The notes: generated from the sequence alone by a model not told the origin. 7,242 nt of DNA from Candidatus Bathyarchaeota archaeon (GCA_018396565.1 JAGTQO010000020.1:1-7242); one strand, 5' to 3'; counted from the first letter of the stretch, positions 1-5,242 are shown. A program made the numbers and translations.

Positions 1-817
1 CATGACAGTCTACCTTGAGAAAGAGTATAGAAACAGAAGGGATAAGGCCCAGGAGATAGCGAATGCGATCACATACACAACCCTCGAAGACGTCGTTGAG
101 AGCATAGCCGTAGACATAACCGGAATGAAGATTCTGGTTAAACTCGACCCGAACACAATGAAGAACAGAGGAGTAACCCTACAGGAAGTACGTGAAGCCT
201 TGAACCCTCCAAACTGTGAAGTTAAGATAGACAGGTATGACATAGAGATCGCAGCCGAAGACATGGAGATAGAGCAGTTCAAGAGGTTCACTCAACGCAT
301 CAGACAGTTCAGACTCAAAGGCGCACCTTCAGTCAGGAGAGCGATGGTTATGGAGGATGAGGGAGAATGGATAATAAGAACCGAAGGCTCAAACCTAGAA
401 TATGCCTTCTCAATCCCAGGAGTAGACAAGACCAGAACCATATCGAACAATATGCATGAGGTCGCCGAAGTTCTCGGCATAGAGGCTGCTAGAAACGTCA
501 TAATAAAGGAGGCTATGAACGTTCTTGAGGAGCAAGGTCTGGATGTAGATATAAGGCACATCATGCTGGTGGCTGACATGATGACAAATTCAGGGGTAGT
601 CTTACAGGTTGGCAGACATGGAGTAAGTGGAGAGAAAACCTCGACACTTGCTAAAGCAGCCTTCGAGATCACTATCCCAACAATCGTCGAAGCATCAGTA
701 AAAGGAACTAAAGACATGCTGAGAGGTGTTGCTGAAAACGTGATAGTGGGCCGCCAGATACCTATGGGAACAGGGCTAATAGACGTCTACATGTCGATTC
801 CGGAGAAGGAGGTTTAA
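1..817 (+). CDS. rpoA2: DNA-directed RNA polymerase subunit A'' (C-terminal part, 5' end outside window)
   Basis: This is the C-terminal 271 residues of the archaeal RNA polymerase largest-subunit fragment A'', the equivalent of the end of bacterial beta-prime and eukaryotic Rpb1. It forms part of the catalytic core and cleft. The gene enters from the left; base 1 ends the preceding codon and the frame begins at base 2. The Met at residue 1 (MTVYLEKEY) is internal, since homologues run for about 100 or more residues before it. Hallmarks visible are SVRRAMV near residue 110, EVLGIEAARNVI near 155, and the highly conserved stretch from ADMMTNSG through GRHGVSGEK, FEITIPTI and GRQIPMGTGL (residues about 190-260). 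The stop at 815-817 lies just behind the strong Shine-Dalgarno of rpl30e, so the genes form an operon. Bases from 325 on are repeated downstream. Identity is nearly certain. Confidence 0.97.
   Translation, partial: MTVYLEKEYRNRRDKAQEIANAITYTTLEDVVESIAVDITGMKILVKLDPNTMKNRGVTLQEVREALNPPNCEVKIDRYDIEIAAEDMEIEQFKRFTQRIRQFRLKGAPSVRRAMVMEDEGEWIIRTEGSNLEYAFSIPGVDKTRTISNNMHEVAEVLGIEAARNVIIKEAMNVLEEQGLDVDIRHIMLVADMMTNSGVVLQVGRHGVSGEKTSTLAKAAFEITIPTIVEASVKGTKDMLRGVAENVIVGRQIPMGTGLIDVYMSIPEKEV
806..813 (+). promoter_or_regulatory. Strong Shine-Dalgarno pointing to a non-AUG start of rpl30e
   Basis: AAGGAGGT lies in the last codons of rpoA2. Its spacing is 7 nt to ACG at 821 and about 40 nt to TTG at 854, so it supports initiation at or next to 821 and not at 854. 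The same element recurs at 1780-1787 in the duplicated copy. Confidence 0.75.
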
Positions 818-820
818 GCG

Positions 821-1144
821 ACGCGCGACTTCAACAAACAGATAAACATAGCCTTGAAGAGAGGAAAAGTTGAGTTAGGCTCCAAATCAGCATTAGCAGC
901 AGCTAAGACTGGAAAGGCGAAACTTATAATTCTAGCCTCAAACTGTCCTGAGAACCTTAAAGAGCAGATCCTGAGAAATGCGAAGGCCTCAGGGATACCG
1001 ACCCACCTCTACAGCGGAACAAGCAGAGACCTAGGAACCGTATGTGGGAAACCATTTATAGTCGCAGCTATAACAGTTAAAGATGCTGGAGACTCAGAGA
1101 TACTTAGACTGGCTGAAGGAGAATATGCAAACACCAAGAATTAG
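821..1144 (+). CDS. rpl30e: Ribosomal protein L30e (copy 1), probable ACG start
   Basis: L30e is a small RNA-binding protein of the large ribosomal subunit in archaea and eukaryotes. The product has about 107 residues. Family features seen are GKVELGSKSA, AKLIILASNCPE, LYSGTSRDLGTVCGKPF and DAGDSEIL. Start choice is the odd point. The first normal start codon in frame is TTG at 854, but it has no Shine-Dalgarno and would remove the conserved N-terminal helix (RDFNKQINIAL, matching the usual M-x-D-L-N-K-E pattern of the family). Upstream in the same frame, before the rpoA2 stop, there is only GCG-ACG. The Shine-Dalgarno AAGGAGGT (806-813) lies 7 nt ahead of the ACG at 821. I therefore place the start at ACG 821, with TTG 854 (96 residues) as the alternative. 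The gene overlaps the nusA start by 20 nt. Confidence 0.9.
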   Translation, partial: TRDFNKQINIALKRGKVELGSKSALAAAKTGKAKLIILASNCPENLKEQILRNAKASGIPTHLYSGTSRDLGTVCGKPFIVAAITVKDAGDSEILRLAEGEYANTKN

Positions 1145-1334
1145 ACTCAAGGGCGAAGAAATGAAGTTCATGGCCCTATTCGAGAGCATCACAGGTGCTA
1201 CATCGAAAGACTGTCTAATAGACGATGAGAATGACAGGATAATCCTCGTAGCAAAGAAGGGAGATATGGGCCTAGCCATAGGCCGCATATACTGTCTTAC
1301 CTTCAGTCAGGAGAGCGATGGTTATGGAGGATGA
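1125..1334 (+). pseudogene. nusA: NusA 5' fragment (copy 1), broken in the first KH domain
   Basis: The first 53 codons match archaeal NusA, a short transcription elongation/termination factor made of two KH RNA-binding domains. Recognisable pieces are IRLKGEEMKFMALFESITGA, CLIDDENDR and KKGDMGLAIG. The ATG at 1125 fits the family N-terminus and has AAGGAG just upstream; the start overlaps rpl30e by 20 nt, which suggests translational coupling. After GLAIG, where homologues continue K-G-G (the GXXG loop of KH1), the frame runs into 16 unrelated residues and stops at 1332-1334. The break coincides with a short inverted insert (1279-1298) followed by rpoA2 sequence. The remaining NusA residues lie about 870 bp downstream. 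The product would be 69 residues against the family's roughly 140-150, and probably could not bind RNA normally. Confidence 0.85.
1279..1298 (+). repeat. 20-nt inverted copy of 2481-2500 at the duplication junction
   Basis: Bases 1279-1298 are the exact reverse complement of bases 2481-2500, located in the spacer just downstream of the nusA tail. The segment lies precisely between the end of the nusA fragment and the start of repeat copy 2. The first bases (tagg, perhaps taggc) are shared with the nusA codons for AIG, so the left junction shows 4-5 nt of microhomology; the right junction with rpoA2 shows none. The arrangement fits a template switch to the opposite strand, or a chimera produced during amplification. 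Confidence 0.85.
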
Positions 1335-1791
1335 GGGAGAATGGATAATAAGAACCGAAGGCTCAAACCTAGAATATGCCTTCTCAATCCCAGGAGTAGA
1401 CAAGACCAGAACCATATCGAACAATATGCATGAGGTCGCCGAAGTTCTCGGCATAGAGGCTGCTAGAAACGTCATAATAAAGGAGGCTATGAACGTTCTT
1501 GAGGAGCAAGGTCTGGATGTAGATATAAGGCACATCATGCTGGTGGCTGACATGATGACAAATTCAGGGGTAGTCTTACAGGTTGGCAGACATGGAGTAA
1601 GTGGAGAGAAAACCTCGACACTTGCTAAAGCAGCCTTCGAGATCACTATCCCAACAATCGTCGAAGCATCAGTAAAAGGAACTAAAGACATGCTGAGAGG
1701 TGTTGCTGAAAACGTGATAGTGGGCCGCCAGATACCTATGGGAACAGGGCTAATAGACGTCTACATGTCGATTCCGGAGAAGGAGGTTTAA
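1300..1791 (+). pseudogene. rpoA2: RpoA'' C-terminal fragment (duplicated, lacks 5' part)
   Basis: This duplicate holds codons 109-271 of the visible rpoA2 reading frame and ends at the same stop. It is not in frame with the nusA fragment upstream: that frame stops at 1332-1334 after entering this region in a shifted phase. The first in-frame ATG is at 1318 (VMEDEGEW follows) with no convincing Shine-Dalgarno. A protein starting there would hold only the last 157 residues of A''. I treat it as a non-functional by-product of the duplication or of a chimeric assembly. Confidence 0.85.
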
Positions 1792-1794
1792 GCG

Positions 1795-2118
1795 ACGCGC
1801 GACTTCAACAAACAGATAAACATAGCCTTGAAGAGAGGAAAAGTTGAGTTAGGCTCCAAATCAGCATTAGCAGCAGCTAAGACTGGAAAGGCGAAACTTA
1901 TAATTCTAGCCTCAAACTGTCCTGAGAACCTTAAAGAGCAGATCCTGAGAAATGCGAAGGCCTCAGGGATACCGACCCACCTCTACAGCGGAACAAGCAG
2001 AGACCTAGGAACCGTATGTGGGAAACCATTTATAGTCGCAGCTATAACAGTTAAAGATGCTGGAGACTCAGAGATACTTAGACTGGCTGAAGGAGAATAT
2101 GCAAACACCAAGAATTAG
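1795..2118 (+). CDS. rpl30e: Ribosomal protein L30e (copy 2), probable ACG start
   Basis: This is a complete second rpl30e, the same as the copy at 821-1144 including the upstream AAGGAGGT and the ACG start position (1795). The TTG alternative lies at 1828. It is the only gene of the duplicated block that is whole in both copies. If the duplication is real, L30e dosage is doubled; if it is an assembly or amplification artefact, this gene does not exist separately. L30e is normally single-copy in archaeal genomes, and the lack of any visible difference argues for a very recent event or an artefact. Confidence 0.7.
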   Translation, partial: TRDFNKQINIALKRGKVELGSKSALAAAKTGKAKLIILASNCPENLKEQILRNAKASGIPTHLYSGTSRDLGTVCGKPFIVAAITVKDAGDSEILRLAEGEYANTKN

Positions 2119-2233
2119 ACTCAAGGGCGAAGAAATGAAGTTCATGGCCCTATTCGAGAGCATCACAGGTGCTACATCGAAAGACTGTCTAATAGACGAT
2201 GAGAATGACAGGCCGGAGGATAGAGGTAGTTGA
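2099..2233 (+). pseudogene. nusA: NusA 5' fragment (copy 2), frameshifted by internal deletion
   Basis: The first 38 codons are the same as copy 1, through DDENDR. The sequence then jumps to a later part of nusA in another reading phase, adds PEDRGS and stops at 2231-2233 (44 residues in total). The bases agaatgacagg (2202-2212) read as part of DENDR in this frame and as R-M-T-G in the frame of the NusA tail that follows, so an 11-nt microhomology inside nusA seems to have guided the deletion. By comparison with the family and copy 1, about 25 codons are missing. Confidence 0.8.
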
Positions 2234-2450
2234 GGCTGCAGAAGACCCTGAACAGTTGATAAGAAACTCCCTAGCCCCAGCAAAGGTAAGAGCAGTCAGA
2301 ATAACTGAGAAACAGAATTCCAAAATAGCTGTGGTGGAGGTCGATCCAAAAGATAAAGCCATAGCCATAGGCAAGAATGGAAAGACAATCGATAAGACGA
2401 GGCTCCTCGCAAAGAGATACTTCCAGATAGACCACGTAATAATAGCTTGA
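2199..2450 (+). pseudogene. nusA: NusA C-terminal fragment (end of KH1 plus KH2)
   Basis: The native reading frame of the NusA tail runs from about RMTGRRIEVVEAAEDPEQ to the end QIDHVIIA. It contains the second KH domain with its GXXG loop (IAIGKNGKT, bases about 2360-2390). An ATG at 2199 happens to open this frame (83 residues), but it arises from the rearranged junction. Together, copy 1 codons 1-53, about 10 absent codons for KGGxNIxxVR, and this tail would rebuild a normal NusA of about 144 residues. No intact nusA exists in the window, which is unexpected for a gene found across archaea. Confidence 0.85.
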
Positions 2451-2631
2451 CCGACACATATTTAGAACAGACACGCCCTAAAGACAGTATATGCGGCCTA
2501 AAGATTCCTTCACGATACATCTTAGGCTGAATATCATTCTTGATCATTGGGAATAGGAATAGACTTAACTGAGGCCAACTATTACTCTAAGTTTCGGATA
2601 GAAATTCTATTGCCTGTTGAGGTTGTGTTGG

Positions 2632-3366
2632 TTGGATAGGGTTAAGACAGGAATACATGGGCTTGACGAGCTTTTGGGCGGGGGGCTTCCTAAGGGTAGG
2701 GTAACCTTGATCATAGGAACACCTGGATCAGGAAAGACCGTTTTATGCGCACAATTTCTTTTGAAAGGGGCTAGAGATTATGGTGAGAACGGAATATACG
2801 TAAGTTTGGATGAGAGTAGAGACCAGTTTATGGAGGAGATGGCTTCTTTCAGGTGGGATTTCGAGAAACTTGAGAAGACTAGATGCTTCTCATTCATAGA
2901 CGCCTCACCTATAAGGAAGATCCAAGGGCCGGTGACCGTTGGTAAGTTGACACTTGGCAAGAGAGATTTCTCACTGTTGAGTCTGATAGAAGGGATCAGG
3001 TCGAATGTGAAGGCGGTTGGAGCTGAGAGGGTTGCATTAGACCCTCTGGCATCCCTGATCTTCCAATACCCAGACCCTGCTGAGAGGAGGACAGCTATAT
3101 TAGATTTGATAGAGGCCTTGATCCATACTGGAGCTACATGCCTGATAACGAGTGAGCTGAAGATGACAGGACCGAGGAGGATTCTGCAAGAGGAGGAGTA
3201 TCTTGCTCACGGCGTCATCTTGATGACGACCCTTAAAGTTGGGAAATCTACGGTCCGCATAATGGAGATTGAGAAGATGAGAGGAATATCGATAGACGAT
3301 CAGCCTCGACCTTACAAGATAACACCTAATGGTATAGAAGTATTCCCATATGAATCGGTATTTTAA
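2632..3366 (+). CDS. KaiC/RadA-like RecA-superfamily ATPase, single domain
   Basis: This is a cytosolic P-loop ATPase of the archaeal KaiC-like family (ATPase/KaiC domain). Such single-domain proteins are common in archaea and mostly of unknown role; signalling or motility-related phosphotransfer has been proposed for some. Counting from TTG 2632, the N-terminus is DRVKTGIHGLDELLGGGLP, Walker A is GTPGSGKT at residues 29-36, the SLDES segment at 58-62 carries the likely catalytic acidic residue, and Walker B is RVALDPL at 133-139. The KaiC-type ending EKMRG...ITPNGIEVFP is present. Length (244 residues) is normal. I chose TTG 2632 because GAGGT at 2619-2623 stands 8 nt before it and homologues begin right there; the frame can extend to TTG 2617. 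It faces the TrmB-like gene with only 5 bp between the stop codons. No clear promoter was found in the 180-bp gap upstream. Confidence 0.9.
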   Translation: MDRVKTGIHGLDELLGGGLPKGRVTLIIGTPGSGKTVLCAQFLLKGARDYGENGIYVSLDESRDQFMEEMASFRWDFEKLEKTRCFSFIDASPIRKIQGPVTVGKLTLGKRDFSLLSLIEGIRSNVKAVGAERVALDPLASLIFQYPDPAERRTAILDLIEALIHTGATCLITSELKMTGPRRILQEEEYLAHGVILMTTLKVGKSTVRIMEIEKMRGISIDDQPRPYKITPNGIEVFPYESVF

Positions 3367-3371
3367 TTTCT

Positions 3372-4160
3372 CTACTTTGATAATGTGCTCCAGAGTCTAT
3401 CGAAGAGTTCATCATACAATTCTGTGAATATTTTATTTCTTGTCCAGAATGCTGTGTCTGAGCCGTAATCTATCTTAGCGTCGTCTGGGCTGCTCTCCAC
3501 CAAAAGCATCTCCCTGCCATCAACCGATATGAGGCCGGCCTTGAAATGTTTATTCGACTGCTCTTACTCTATAACTTCAGACAACTCTTGGGCAACTTCA
3601 CTCTTCGGCGAACCTGCCGACATCACCCTCACCCTTACACCCCTTCTCCTAGCGGCTTCAAGGACTCCGTAATGGGCCTTATACATTCTTATCAGGCCTT
3701 GGGCGCTTACACAACATTTCACTGACTTCTTGGAGTCACTCAACATTTGGCTGACCTTATCGATGACGTTCCGTCTACCCTCAATCTTCCAGAATTCCGC
3801 AGCCTCCTTCGGAACCCCACGTCTAATCAACTTACTAGACTCGTAAGACACTATGAGTTTCTGGACAACCCCCTCAGACTCCTCTATCTCCCTACTCAAT
3901 CTCTCTATTATTGGCGTCAACACCTCAACTGGATTCGAAGGAGCGTATAACTCAGGCTTCCCAGGAATGGCGCTCAGTAAACCTTTACGCTCAAGCTCCC
4001 TTATAGCTCCATAAGTCTTGGTCCTCGGCACATGTCCGAAGAAGCTGACTTCACTCGCCCTCAGGGGCCCCATCCTGACTAGGGTTAGGTATATTCGCGA
4101 CTCATATTCGGTCAAACCTAAACGTATGAGAGCGGAAACCTCCCTATCTTCAAAAGCCAA
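3372..4160 (-). pseudogene. TrmB-like transcriptional regulator interrupted by an in-frame TAA
   Basis: The first 198 codons encode a TrmB-type regulator. There is an N-terminal winged helix (residues about 8-75: LTEYESRIYLTLV, ASEVS, VPRTKTYGAIRELERKGLL), a coiled helix at 80-110 and the start of the C-terminal sensor domain (RRRGVRVRVMSAG near 172-183). A TAA at 3566-3564 ends the frame. The next 63 codons in the same frame, with no indel, still read as the end of this protein: GLISVDGREMLLVES, DYGSDTAFWT and FDRLWSTLSK, stopping at 3374-3372. Full length would be about 262 residues, usual for the family. The break is thus a single nonsense change, a sequencing error, or readthrough; TAA is not a recoding codon for pyrrolysine or selenocysteine. 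The start is TTG 4160, preceded in frame by TAG and by a GGTGGG Shine-Dalgarno-like stretch. Its effector and targets are unknown. Confidence 0.85.
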
Positions 4161-4184
4161 ACCCTATCCCACCTGACAAAAATA

Positions 4185-4201
4185 GTTGAGAGGAGTTCAA
4201 C
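4185..4201. promoter_or_regulatory. Short inverted repeat upstream of the TrmB-like gene
   Basis: GTTGA and TCAAC form 5-bp arms around a 7-nt spacer, 25 bp upstream of the TTG start of the TrmB-like gene. This is a possible operator for autoregulation, but arms this short occur often by chance. Confidence 0.25.
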
Positions 4202-4236
4202 AGTCTAGAAACAACCATAACCTACACTCCCAACCC

Positions 4237-4262
4237 TTTGATAATACTCCATCAAAAGTATT
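4237..4262. promoter_or_regulatory. Two interlocked inverted repeats between the TrmB-like gene and rps12
   Basis: TTTGAT (4237-4242) pairs with ATCAAA (4251-4256), and AATACT (4243-4248) pairs with AGTATT (4257-4262). Both are perfect 6-bp arms with 8-nt spacers, arranged a-b-a'-b'. On the minus strand the right half (AAATACTTTT) could also be the TATA box of the TrmB-like gene. The place, between divergent genes and about 45 bp upstream of the rps12 TATA, suits an operator; no direct evidence shows which protein binds. Confidence 0.4.
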
Positions 4263-4304
4263 TAGATTATGCCATAGGCCGCAAGGATTATACTTCCGGC
4301 TAAG

Positions 4305-4313
4305 TTTTTATAA
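4305..4313 (+). promoter_or_regulatory. TATA box for rps12
   Basis: TTTTTATAA is centred about 52 bp before the rps12 ATG. It predicts transcription from about 4333 and a leader of some 25-30 nt. This implies that rps12 is transcribed on its own here and not by readthrough from nusA. Confidence 0.55.
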
Positions 4314-4360
4314 CCCCCACCCCAATTCAATTGTGGAATCAAATAAAATTCGGGATAGAG

Positions 4361-4798
4361 ATGGGAAAGAGTTCAAGAGGCCTCTTGGCTGCTAGAAAAC
4401 TGAAACGCACAAGGAAGAAGATGAGATGGAAGTATGCCCCATACAAGAGGAGGATGCTGGGCCTAGACTATAAGGCGGACCCCCTCCAAGGAGCCCCACA
4501 AGCCAGAGGAATAGTCTTAGAGAAGGTTGGTGTGGAGTGCCGCCAACCAAACAGTGCAGTCCGAAAGGCGGTTAGGGTTCAACTAATAAAGAACGGCAAG
4601 GTCATAACAGCATTCACACCTGGGGACGGAGCCCTCAACTTTATAGATGAACATGACGAGGTCACAGTATGCGGCATAGGTGGGGCTGAAGGTAAATCTA
4701 TGGGCGATATTCCAGGAATAAGATATCAAGTCTTCAAGGTCAACAACGTCTCGCTCGACGCCCTCCTCTCAGGTAAGAAGGAGAAACCGAGGCGCTGA
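4361..4798 (+). CDS. rps12: Ribosomal protein S12 (uS12)
   Basis: This is a small-subunit ribosomal protein at the decoding centre. The product has 145 residues, normal for archaea. Clear family signatures are MGKSSRGLLAARKLKR at the start, RRMLGLDYKADPL, GAPQARGIVLEKVGVE, RQPNSAVRK (the loop near the A site), PGDGALNFIDEHDEV and the ending KKEKPRR. I chose ATG 4361 because family members begin M-G-K-S; the frame can be extended to TTG 4331, but the added ten residues are not family-like and lie near the predicted transcription start. In most archaea nusA precedes and rps7 follows this gene; here a KaiC/TrmB pair precedes and a tRNA follows. Confidence 0.97.
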   Translation: MGKSSRGLLAARKLKRTRKKMRWKYAPYKRRMLGLDYKADPLQGAPQARGIVLEKVGVECRQPNSAVRKAVRVQLIKNGKVITAFTPGDGALNFIDEHDEVTVCGIGGAEGKSMGDIPGIRYQVFKVNNVSLDALLSGKKEKPRR

Positions 4799-4833
4799 GA
4801 GACTGGTGAAAAACCCCAATTGTATGTATTCTC

Positions 4834-4843
4834 AAGTATAAAG
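4834..4843 (+). promoter_or_regulatory. Probable TATA box for tRNA-Ser
   Basis: AAGTATAAAG lies about 35 bp before the first base of the tRNA. This suits a TATA-driven start some 10 nt upstream of the mature 5' end. It is the only TATA-like stretch near the tRNA in the 75-bp gap after rps12. Confidence 0.4.
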
Positions 4844-4888
4844 ATCAGCAGCCCCACTGTCGATCTAGAGGCTGCCGGGGTTGCCTAG

Positions 4889-4911
4889 GGATTCATATCT
4901 GAATCGGGAAA
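4889..4911 (+). other. Probable 23-nt intron in the D-loop of tRNA-Ser
   Basis: Removing these bases gives a standard class II D-loop (AG-CCAGGTA between the GCCT and AGGC strands). The inserted part contains a perfect hairpin, GATTCA/TGAATC around TATC (4890-4905). Archaeal splicing endonuclease cuts bulge-helix-bulge folds; I could not draw a fully canonical one, so the exact borders may shift by a base or two. Confidence 0.7.
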
Positions 4912-4934
4912 CCAGGTAAGGCGTCGGCTTGCTA

Positions 4935-4946
4935 AGCCATGTAGAG
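4935..4946 (+). other. Probable 12-nt intron at canonical position 37/38 of tRNA-Ser
   Basis: The bases agccatgtagag interrupt the anticodon loop after A37. Their removal restores a seven-base loop and a perfect five-pair anticodon stem. This is the common archaeal intron site but close to the lower size limit. A weak central helix between TTGC of the loop and GTAG of the intron, with 3-nt bulges, is possible. A shift by one base to 4936-4947 gives the same mature tRNA. Confidence 0.75.
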
Positions 4947-5010
4947 AGCCGATGACCCTTACGGGTCACGTGGGTTCAAATCCCACCCCCGGCGCCACAC
5001 CTCAGAACTA

Positions 5011-5037
5011 TAGCCAAGTATGGCTACCTTTCGGTAG
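5011..5037 (+). terminator. Two overlapping hairpins after tRNA-Ser
   Basis: TAGCCA-AGTA-TGGCTA (5011-5026) and CTACC-TTTC-GGTAG (5024-5037) are both perfect but share three bases, so only one can form fully at a time. They start 13 nt after the CCA. They may mark the 3' trailer or terminator of the tRNA transcript. The rest of the gap to 5276 holds nothing I recognise except the vapB promoter. Confidence 0.3.
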
Positions 5038-5242
5038 AAATGTTAACGATTGCAAACCTCTTTATTCAGATGAGTTCAGAAAATTAACAGATAAGCCAAT
5101 TTGACGATGCCCTCGACCCTAACAACAATTGGTAAAAGAAGAGCCCCTACCCCATAAAGCAAATGACGATAGATATTTACTGTTTGGGTCTACCTTCTGG
5201 AAAGCTGCCGTGAATCTGCAGATCTATCGATAAATGGAAAAC

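Larger units (their letters stand above)
325..1238 (+). repeat. Direct repeat unit, copy 1 (914 bp): rpoA2 3' part, rpl30e, nusA 5' part
   Basis: Bases 325-1238 match 1299-2212 with a constant offset of 974, and reading along both copies I saw no substitution. The unit runs from codon 108 of the visible rpoA2 through all of rpl30e to codon 38 of nusA. It is separated from copy 2 by 60 bases: 40 of unique nusA sequence (1239-1278) and a 20-nt inverted insert. Confidence 0.95.
1299..2212 (+). repeat. Direct repeat unit, copy 2 (914 bp)
   Basis: This is the second copy of bases 325-1238. The left boundary is sharp: before 325 the native sequence reads gcgc, whereas before 1299 it reads gtctt from the inverted insert. 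The right boundary falls inside nusA, after atgacagg at 2205-2212, where copy 1 continues ataatcc and copy 2 continues ccggagg. The second continuation is genuine NusA sequence from further along the gene, so copy 2 carries an internal nusA deletion. Confidence 0.95.
4874..4997 (+). tRNA. tRNA-Ser(GCT) with two probable introns and encoded CCA
   Basis: The acceptor stem GCCGGGG (4874-4880) pairs with CCCCGGC (4987-4993), followed by discriminator G and encoded CCA. The T arm is GTGGG/CCCAC with loop TTCAAAT. The long variable arm TGACCC/GGGTCA with a TTAC loop marks a class II tRNA. The anticodon stem TCGGC/GCCGA encloses loop TTGCTAA, with anticodon GCT at 4931-4933, giving serine (AGC/AGU codons). 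The continuous gene is too long: 23 extra bases sit in the D-loop and 12 after position 37. With both removed, the D arm (GCCT/AGGC, loop with GG) and anticodon arm fold perfectly and the tRNA is 89 nt. It lies between rps12 and a toxin-antitoxin pair. Confidence 0.93.

Noticed and set aside
10..717. Long open frames on the minus strand opposite rpoA2, repeated opposite the second copy
   Set aside because: They lie opposite strongly conserved RpoA'' codons, show no recognisable domain, and recur only because the DNA is duplicated.
1275..1287. 13-base match gccataggccgca shared with 4271-4283 upstream of rps12
   Set aside because: A chance match of this length is quite likely somewhere among all pairs in 7 kb, and the flanks do not agree. 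The 20-nt inverted match to 2481-2500 is the better source for the junction.
325..2212. Insertion sequence or composite transposon as cause of the repeat
   Set aside because: The block encodes only core operon genes, has no transposase or terminal inverted repeats, and its junctions show microhomology and a templated insert instead.
3564..3566. Recoding of the stop in the TrmB-like gene as selenocysteine or pyrrolysine
   Set aside because: The codon is TAA, which neither system uses; selenocysteine needs TGA and pyrrolysine needs TAG.
3747..3950. Plus-strand open frame within the TrmB-like region
   Set aside because: It is the antisense shadow of the conserved regulator on the minus strand.
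5164..5214. Tiny ATG-initiated frame of 16 codons between the tRNA and vapB
   Set aside because: It has no Shine-Dalgarno, promoter or recognisable sequence; nothing beyond chance.
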